A stretch of 64,000 nt of DNA from Rhabdornis inornatus (taxonomy: Eukaryota > Chordata > Aves > Passeriformes > Rhabdornithidae). Both the position numbers and the translations under genes were made by a program. Each line of letters begins with the position of its first letter. The first letter of the stretch is position 1. This document shows positions 62,101 through 64,000 of this stretch, piece after piece. The stretch covers positions 1,131,821 through 1,195,820 of the forward strand of contig VWZS01004484.1 in assembly GCA_013397075.1 (NCBI GenBank), read 5' to 3'. The notes beneath the pieces were generated by a model, which did no database searches, had not been told where the DNA came from, and was given only the letters and a program-made list of their open reading frames with translations.

Positions 62101-63280
62101 TTCAATAAATACAGTTTCCTGATTAGCACAGGTTTTTGTAGGTCAGTTACCTGGAGAGCTTGAACTCTCCTTAGCTGTTCAGTCCCTTTTAATGCAACTC
62201 ATGAACAGAGATGCTGATATATTAAGGTCTGACTTTTGCTTATGCTGAGGTTGCTTTACATTTGTTCAGTCCTACAAAGGAAATAAATCATGTCTGTTTT
62301 CACTGTAAGGATCCTTTACATAATAAGCATTATTAGGGTAAGAAACAGATTCGTAAAGATGTTGATAAGCAGAATTGGAGTTTGAATACATTCTTATCTC
62401 CATGCAGCAGTCAGATTGACAGGTGTTTTGTCTGCTGGATTTGCATGTACAGACACCTGTGCTGAAGTTTGTGGTATCCAAGCTCTTGTTCTTGAGCCAC
62501 CAGAAGATTTCCAGGAGTCACAGACCAGACTTTCCCTCTTGCTTCCCTCTGCTTTAGGAGGCATCTCTGGTGCTTCTTTGAGTTTTTCATTATCCTTTTC
62601 CACCCAAGTCACAGAGCAGCTCCATAAGAAATGCCCATAAGCCAGTCTCTGTTCAGATTTGGTCCCAACTCTGGAAAAGCTGGGAAGATTTTTCTCTTTA
62701 ACAGTGTGCACATACTTGAATAACAGGTTATTCCTTTGCATGTCTTTATTTTTAATTGACAGTGAGATGATTGAGGGTTTACATTTTAAATACCACATAT
62801 AAAGAGGCAAAGCCTCGTTTTCTCCCTAAGGGGTAAAAGGGATTGGTAACTATAAAGAGCTTTTTAAGAAGTATAACCTTTGTGCCTTTTGCCATGGCTT
62901 CCTGGACTCAGTTTCACTTTTATTTTTACTTGGAGAACTGGAAGCTGTGACACCACAAATACATGAAAGTGAGGAAAACAAGCTATAAATGCCAAACCTT
63001 GTGAAATGTTTGGTGGCTGAAGTGGGGAGTGATATTTTTGATGTTCAGTATTTGCACAGCTGCTGCTCAGCAATGAGAATGTGTAGCAGACATGACAGGG
63101 CTCAGAGAGAGGTGCACTGAGGTCTGTGTGGTGCTGACATTTAATGCTCCTGTGTTTCCAACCGCTCCTTTCACAGGAATGCAGGATCCTGAAGAACTTT
63201 TCCTCCCTGAGGGCCATAATTTCAGCTCTGCAGTCCAACTCCATCTATCGGCTGAAGACCACCTGGATGTGTGTTTCAAA
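20138..63280 (+). CDS. RGL1: RGL1, Ral guanine nucleotide dissociation stimulator-like 1 (5' eight coding exons; gene continues past window)
   Basis: RalGDS-family exchange factor that loads GTP onto Ral GTPases and acts as a Ras effector at membranes. The CDS is the join of eight exons: 20138-20164, 21047-21157, 39876-40084, 45365-45442, 55154-55338, 59015-59139, 59830-60045 and 63177-63280. All introns start GT and end AG, and the phases 0,0,2,2,1,0,0,2 are mutually consistent. About 351 residues are encoded here. The N-terminus MKLLWRAKM closely matches the MKLLWQAKM start I recall for vertebrate RGL1. The REM (Ras-GEF N) domain spans about residues 62-200, containing IKAGTLEKLVENLL, YISIFLATYRAF and LRAWLDQC. 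The CDC25/RasGEF domain starts near residue 235 with AEQLTYMD and continues with PYHCLG, ITQFNAVTKCV, RAKIIEKWI and NFSSLRAI. Full-length family members have about 770 residues with a C-terminal Ras-association domain, which is outside the window. RGL1 fits better than RALGDS, RGL2 or RGL3 because of the leader and the KKVQIQQAANKGARWLG stretch. No frameshift or internal stop is seen. Confidence 0.95.
20165..21046 (+). other. RGL1: RGL1 intron 1 (882 bp)
   Basis: Begins GTAACC and ends TGGCAG. The 5' 235 bases are part of the CpG island with its minisatellite. The remainder is ordinary AT-rich intron with a pyrimidine-rich stretch before exon 2. Confidence 0.85.
20205..20375 (+). repeat. Minisatellite-like repeat GATGCCGTGCCCGGTGCC in intron 1
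   Basis: At least six imperfect copies of a roughly 20-25-base unit built on GCGATGCCGTGCCCGGTGCC begin 40 bases after the exon 1 donor. Copies vary in the spacer (GGTGCCG, GGTCCCG, GGTGCCAGG) and in CCGTG versus CTGTG. Because of the repeat, plus- and minus-strand frames here look like proteins rich in repeated short peptides; these are artefacts of the repeat. Length polymorphism is likely. Confidence 0.8.
21047..21157 (+). CDS. RGL1: RGL1 coding exon 2
   Basis: An exon of 111 nt (37 codons, phase 0 on both sides) preceded by a pyrimidine-rich acceptor ending TGGCAG and followed by the consensus donor GTAAGT. It encodes residues 10-46, including GGEEVEDGAVYNVTLKKV and IQQAANKGARWLG. This segment just N-terminal of the REM domain is very similar to mammalian RGL1. 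The first residues (TTFQDGG versus SSIQDWG recalled for human) are the variable part. Residue 15 is G where I recall W. Confidence 0.94.
23956..23973. repeat. GA microsatellite
   Basis: Nine GA units. Confidence 0.9.
26536..26555. repeat. Perfect 20-bp palindrome
   Basis: AATAGTACCATGGTACTATT equals its own reverse complement with no spacer. It lies in intron 2; function unknown. Confidence 0.9.
28263..28305. repeat. TTTA/ATT low-complexity repeat
   Basis: (TTTA)n followed by T run and (ATT)n. Confidence 0.85.
31765..31775. repeat. C11 homopolymer
   Basis: Eleven consecutive C; a likely site of sequencing-length error. Confidence 0.9.
32684..32732. repeat. Composite inverted and direct repeat
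   Basis: GTGTTTAATT (32691-32700) and AATTAAACAC (32709-32718) are perfect inverted arms with an 8-base loop. CACCTACGTGTTTAATT (32684-32700) recurs as CACCTACATGTTTAATT (32716-32732) with one change. Confidence 0.85.
34642..34659. repeat. T18 homopolymer
   Basis: Eighteen consecutive T on the + strand; no SINE or retrocopy body was recognised next to it. Confidence 0.9.
35481..35546. repeat. T/TTTG-rich low-complexity tract
   Basis: Mixed T runs and TTTG units just upstream of the CpG-rich patch. Confidence 0.85.
35610..35890. promoter_or_regulatory. Second CpG-rich patch in RGL1 intron 2 (candidate alternative promoter or enhancer)
   Basis: About 20 CpGs in 280 bases, including GCGCGC, GCCGGCCG, GCGGGGCC, GGCGGCACGGAGCGG and CCCGGGCGC, within otherwise CpG-poor intron. 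It lies 4 kb before exon 3, whose phase-0 start would accept an alternative phase-0 first exon. No clear first exon with matching donor could be singled out. Confidence 0.5.
35997..36014. repeat. CTGT microsatellite
   Basis: Four to five CTGT units just downstream of the CpG-rich patch. Confidence 0.85.
38710..38735. repeat. TTTG low-complexity repeat
   Basis: TTTG units between T runs in intron 2. Confidence 0.85.
39876..40084 (+). CDS. RGL1: RGL1 coding exon 3 (start of REM domain)
   Basis: An exon of 209 nt, entered in phase 0 after a T-rich acceptor ending TTTTGTAG and leaving in phase 2 at donor GTAAGA. It encodes residues 47-115 plus two bases of R116. Motifs are GEGDQLPPEHTVRQYE, IRAIKAGTLEKLVENLL, FSYISIFLATYRAFAS and VLELLLD. 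These form the opening helices of the Ras-GEF N-terminal (REM) domain, which packs against and stabilises the catalytic domain in CDC25-family GEFs. The first codon gives G where I recall V in human RGL1. Confidence 0.96.
40085..45364 (+). other. RGL1: RGL1 intron 3 (5.3 kb)
   Basis: GTAAGA to TTTTTCAG. I recognise no coding exon and no clear transposon in it. An AATAAT run near 40939 is the only simple repeat of note. Open frames such as those around 42000-42370 show no family signature and are taken as chance. Confidence 0.8.
45365..45442 (+). CDS. RGL1: RGL1 coding exon 4
   Basis: A 78-nt exon after acceptor TTTTTCAG, with donor GTAAGT, in phase 2 on both sides. With the split arginine and alanine it encodes RFGNLETSSHGEVANLNS followed by LESEMVLRA. 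It corresponds to the variable insert inside the REM domain (human YGNLTSPN... then KMVIRNA, from memory). The flanks are conserved but the serine/asparagine-rich middle has diverged. Identification rests on phase continuity with exons 3 and 5 plus the conserved FGNL and MVLR edges. Confidence 0.9.
46651..46686. repeat. TTTG/TTTC low-complexity repeat
   Basis: TTTG, TTTC units in intron 4. Confidence 0.8.
51343..52113 (+). mobile_element. CR1 LINE, 5'-truncated 3' end in sense with RGL1
   Basis: Translation in pieces gives the end of CR1 ORF2: FNKSKCQVLHFGHNN at the left, then WIRNSVASRSREVILPLYSA, VQRRLV-type and LFSLEKRRL segments and DIRKNFFTE, interrupted by frameshifts and stops. The element ends in the CR1 3' untranslated tail with GTTGGACTTGATGATTTCAAAGG and the terminal ATTCTGTGATTCTGT direct repeat at 52099-52113. 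It is an inactive, 5'-truncated copy in intron 4. CR1 elements typically lack target-site duplications, and none is seen. Confidence 0.95.
55154..55338 (+). CDS. RGL1: RGL1 coding exon 5 (end of REM domain)
   Basis: A 185-nt exon after acceptor CTTGTAG, ending at donor GTGAGT, entered in phase 2 and left in phase 1. It encodes AEIASVLRAWLDQCSEDF, REPPDYMCLLKLLDYLKN, and a helix with RVQNLLKQFQNQEVEAV. The LRAWLDQC.EDFREPP signature is typical of the RalGDS/RGL REM domain. The end of the exon leads into the acidic linker before the catalytic domain. Confidence 0.96.
55339..59014 (+). other. RGL1: RGL1 intron 5 (3.7 kb)
   Basis: GTGAGT to CTGGCCAG. A probable minus-strand LTR-type element occupies about 56170-57752. 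The flanks (55339-56169 and 57753-59014) carry a T-rich run near 55470 but no recognisable gene or repeat family. Confidence 0.8.
56170..57752 (-). mobile_element. Probable ERV LTR-type element, minus strand (boundaries partly inferred)
   Basis: Read on the minus strand, an AATAAA signal (plus-strand TTTATT at 56275-56280) is followed about 105 bases later by a TG...CA-type end at 56170 (TGTCTGCCGG on the plus strand). A 6-base AAGCCA lies just outside (56164-56169) and recurs at 57753-57758, directly after TTGTACA, as a 6-bp target duplication would. The interior contains a strongly strand-asymmetric, G-poor block. Six-base duplications suit avian ERVK-like insertions. The terminal inverted repeat is only about three bases and 1.58 kb is long for an LTR, so the right boundary may be wrong or the element composite. 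Confidence 0.5.
59015..59139 (+). CDS. RGL1: RGL1 coding exon 6 (linker and start of CDC25 domain)
   Basis: A 125-nt exon after acceptor CTGGCCAG, ending at donor GTATGT, entered in phase 1 and left in phase 0. It encodes a serine- and acid-rich linker (DGFCSTSSSDLVDGEELE, then NPEEFSSF) followed by HVVAEQLTYMDV. The AEQLT.MD motif is the first structurally conserved segment of Ras-family GEF catalytic domains. The linker differs from the human acidic run as I remember it. The donor sits after GTG; a competing GT one codon earlier would break the frame into exon 7. Confidence 0.93.
59321..59408 (+). repeat. T/G-rich tract with GGTTTT repeats
   Basis: A long T-rich run interspersed with G ends in three GGTTTT units plus GGG (59376-59396), giving four G-runs on the RGL1 sense strand. 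The tract abuts the CR1 remnant at 59410. Confidence 0.85.
59410..59450 (-). mobile_element. Short CR1 ORF2 remnant, minus strand
   Basis: Thirty-three bases (59410-59442) are identical to 60377-60409 in the CR1 fragment of intron 7, and the minus strand reads EALLKHMEDRE. The homology stops at a T/G-rich tract on one side. Confidence 0.7.
59830..60045 (+). CDS. RGL1: RGL1 coding exon 7 (CDC25 catalytic core)
   Basis: A 216-nt exon (72 codons, phase 0 both sides) after acceptor CACTCTAG, followed by donor GTAAAG. It encodes LFRRVVPYHCLGSIWSQRDK, KENKNLAPTVRATITQFNAV, TKCVISTILG and QQRAKIIEKWIHIAH. These are conserved CDC25-domain segments: the QFNAV helix and the RAKIIEKWI.IA helix contribute to the GTPase-binding face in this family. 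The ATG at the exon start is internal to the protein, not an initiator. Confidence 0.97.
60219..60445 (-). mobile_element. CR1 LINE internal fragment (ORF2 reverse transcriptase), minus strand
   Basis: The reverse complement encodes ILLEALLKHMEDREV and, after a degraded stretch, DKGRATDISCLDFSKAL. These match the CR1 reverse-transcriptase segments around ILLEA.LRHMEDREVI and the palm motif YLDFSKAFD. The copy is broken and lies in intron 7, antisense to RGL1. Confidence 0.85.
61075..61138 (+). repeat. 32-bp tandem duplication
   Basis: Two adjacent copies (61075-61106 and 61107-61138) share TTCTGTGCTTCTCC, TTTACTTAATTCAT with one or two substitutions near the centre and end. A recent slippage-type or local duplication. 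Confidence 0.9.
63177..63280 (+). CDS. RGL1: RGL1 coding exon 8 (CDC25 core; last exon in window)
   Basis: A 104-nt exon after acceptor TTTCACAG, with donor GTAAGC, entered in phase 0 and left in phase 2. It encodes ECRILKNFSSLRAIISALQS followed by NSIYRLKTTWMCVS, the highly conserved NFSSL.AI.SAL.S..I.RLK.TW block of RasGEF domains. Human has KKTWAAVPR at the end as I recall it. The next expected exon (a peptide near FEELSDIFSD) was not found before base 64000, so the gene is cut by the window edge. Confidence 0.96.
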
Positions 63281-64000
63281 GTAAGCCTTTCCCTCAGTTC
63301 CCAAGGGCCACAGGGGTCAGTGCTCCTTCTTTTCATCTTCTCCTCATTCTTCTGTTCTTCGCTGACATGGGTCCTGTCAGAAGAACCTCCCATTCCTGGA
63401 AGGCTCAGACCCCTCCTGTGACCTCCTCTTTCTTATTGAGGAGACAATCTGCCCTTGGGGATACTGGATTCTGTCCTTTTTAGCCTATTGAGTCTTCCAC
63501 AACTTCTCTAGAAAAACTATGGCACTGGCTTCTCACCCAGTTCATACCACTCCCAGGCCACCATGATCTTGTTTTCTTCTCTCCCATGAAGTTTGAGGAG
63601 ATCCAGCTTGCTACAAATCCTCCCAACTCTTCTCCTGATTATGATATTTACATAAAATATATTTCCAAATCGCAAAATCCAGTATTGAAGATAATATTTC
63701 TTCCAGGGGGGTACTTAATTGTGTTAATAATACTTATGGCCTGCCCCACAGATGTCGGAAGTTGCTGTCTAGAAAAGGTGGTGTTCTGCTCATTCAGTTT
63801 GGGGAAACCAGATTTCTTTGCCTTTGATAAATTAAAATATCACTCTGCTAGGCAGTGTCCTTCTGTATTTCCTCTCCACAGAAGTGGGATTTTCCTTCTG
63901 CTGCCCTGTGTTTCTATTCAAAATATCGCCTATCTTGTGTTTATAGCGTTGGGCAAAAAACTACTCCTACACTTAAATGCTTCCAGCTTTCCAGAATTCA
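63281..64000 (+). other. RGL1: RGL1 intron 8, 5' part (cut by window edge)
   Basis: Starts with donor GTAAGC. No exon encoding the expected next RasGEF segment is present, so the intron runs past the window end. Confidence 0.75.

Larger units (their letters stand above)
60046..63176 (+). other. RGL1: RGL1 intron 7 (3.1 kb)
   Basis: GTAAAG to TTTCACAG. It contains a minus-strand CR1 reverse-transcriptase fragment at 60219-60445 and a 32-base tandem duplication at 61075-61138. The rest (61139-63176) shows no recognisable feature. Confidence 0.85.

Noticed and set aside
62394..62810. 138-codon minus-strand frame in intron 7
   Set aside because: Composition and motif content are not protein-like for any family I recognise and there is no supporting context.
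63590..63660. Possible RGL1 exon 9 (a frame with KFEE after an AG)
   Set aside because: Only the FEE triplet resembles the expected FEELSDIFSD block; the following residues do not match and no consensus donor in frame is seen.
1..64000. CRISPR arrays, operons, rRNA or tRNA genes, prokaryotic mobile elements
   Set aside because: None seen; the sequence is a vertebrate nuclear locus with introns, CpG island and LINE/LTR elements.

Overview
The window is vertebrate nuclear DNA, almost certainly avian and probably from a passerine. It contains several CR1 LINE fragments, one of which keeps the CR1 3' end with its ATTCTGTGATTCTGT terminal repeat. It also has a solo LTR with a 5-bp target-site duplication, and widely spaced short exons with consensus GT/AG splice sites. 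No bacterial-type gene density is present. Nearly all open reading frames here are chance frames in non-coding DNA.

One real gene is visible: the 5' part of RGL1 (RalGDS-like 1, a guanine-nucleotide exchange factor for Ral GTPases), on the + strand. I assembled eight coding exons by hand: 20138-20164, 21047-21157, 39876-40084, 45365-45442, 55154-55338, 59015-59139, 59830-60045 and 63177-63280. Splice phases agree at every junction. Together they encode about 351 N-terminal residues: a short leader, the complete Ras-GEF N-terminal (REM) domain and roughly the first third of the CDC25-type catalytic domain. The rest of the catalytic domain and the C-terminal Ras-association domain lie beyond base 64000.

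Layout: 1-19.5 kb is upstream intergenic (or far 5') DNA. It holds a shuffled short duplication at the left edge (with two single-N positions), a complete 763-bp solo LTR at 4584-5346, two opposed CR1 tails near 7.3 and 8.0 kb, a possible second LTR near 14.1-14.3 kb, a 14-bp-stem hairpin at 18275-18309 and a CR1 tail at 18.4 kb. A CpG island at about 19.56-20.4 kb surrounds exon 1, with GC-rich minisatellite-like repeats on both sides of the ATG. Intron 2 (18.7 kb) contains a second CpG-rich patch at 35.6-35.9 kb that could be an alternative promoter. Intron 4 (9.7 kb) contains a 0.77-kb sense CR1 3' end. Intron 5 contains a probable antisense LTR (56170 to about 57752) with a G-poor block. 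CR1 reverse-transcriptase fragments lie in introns 6 and 7, on either side of exon 7.

I found no novel multi-gene system. The observations most worth a second look are the solo LTR with its modular U3, the shuffled duplication whose breaks coincide with the Ns, the second CpG island, the perfect hairpin and palindrome, and the GGTTTT tract in intron 6. Family assignments come from recognition of the translated exons and repeat motifs; no database search was possible.
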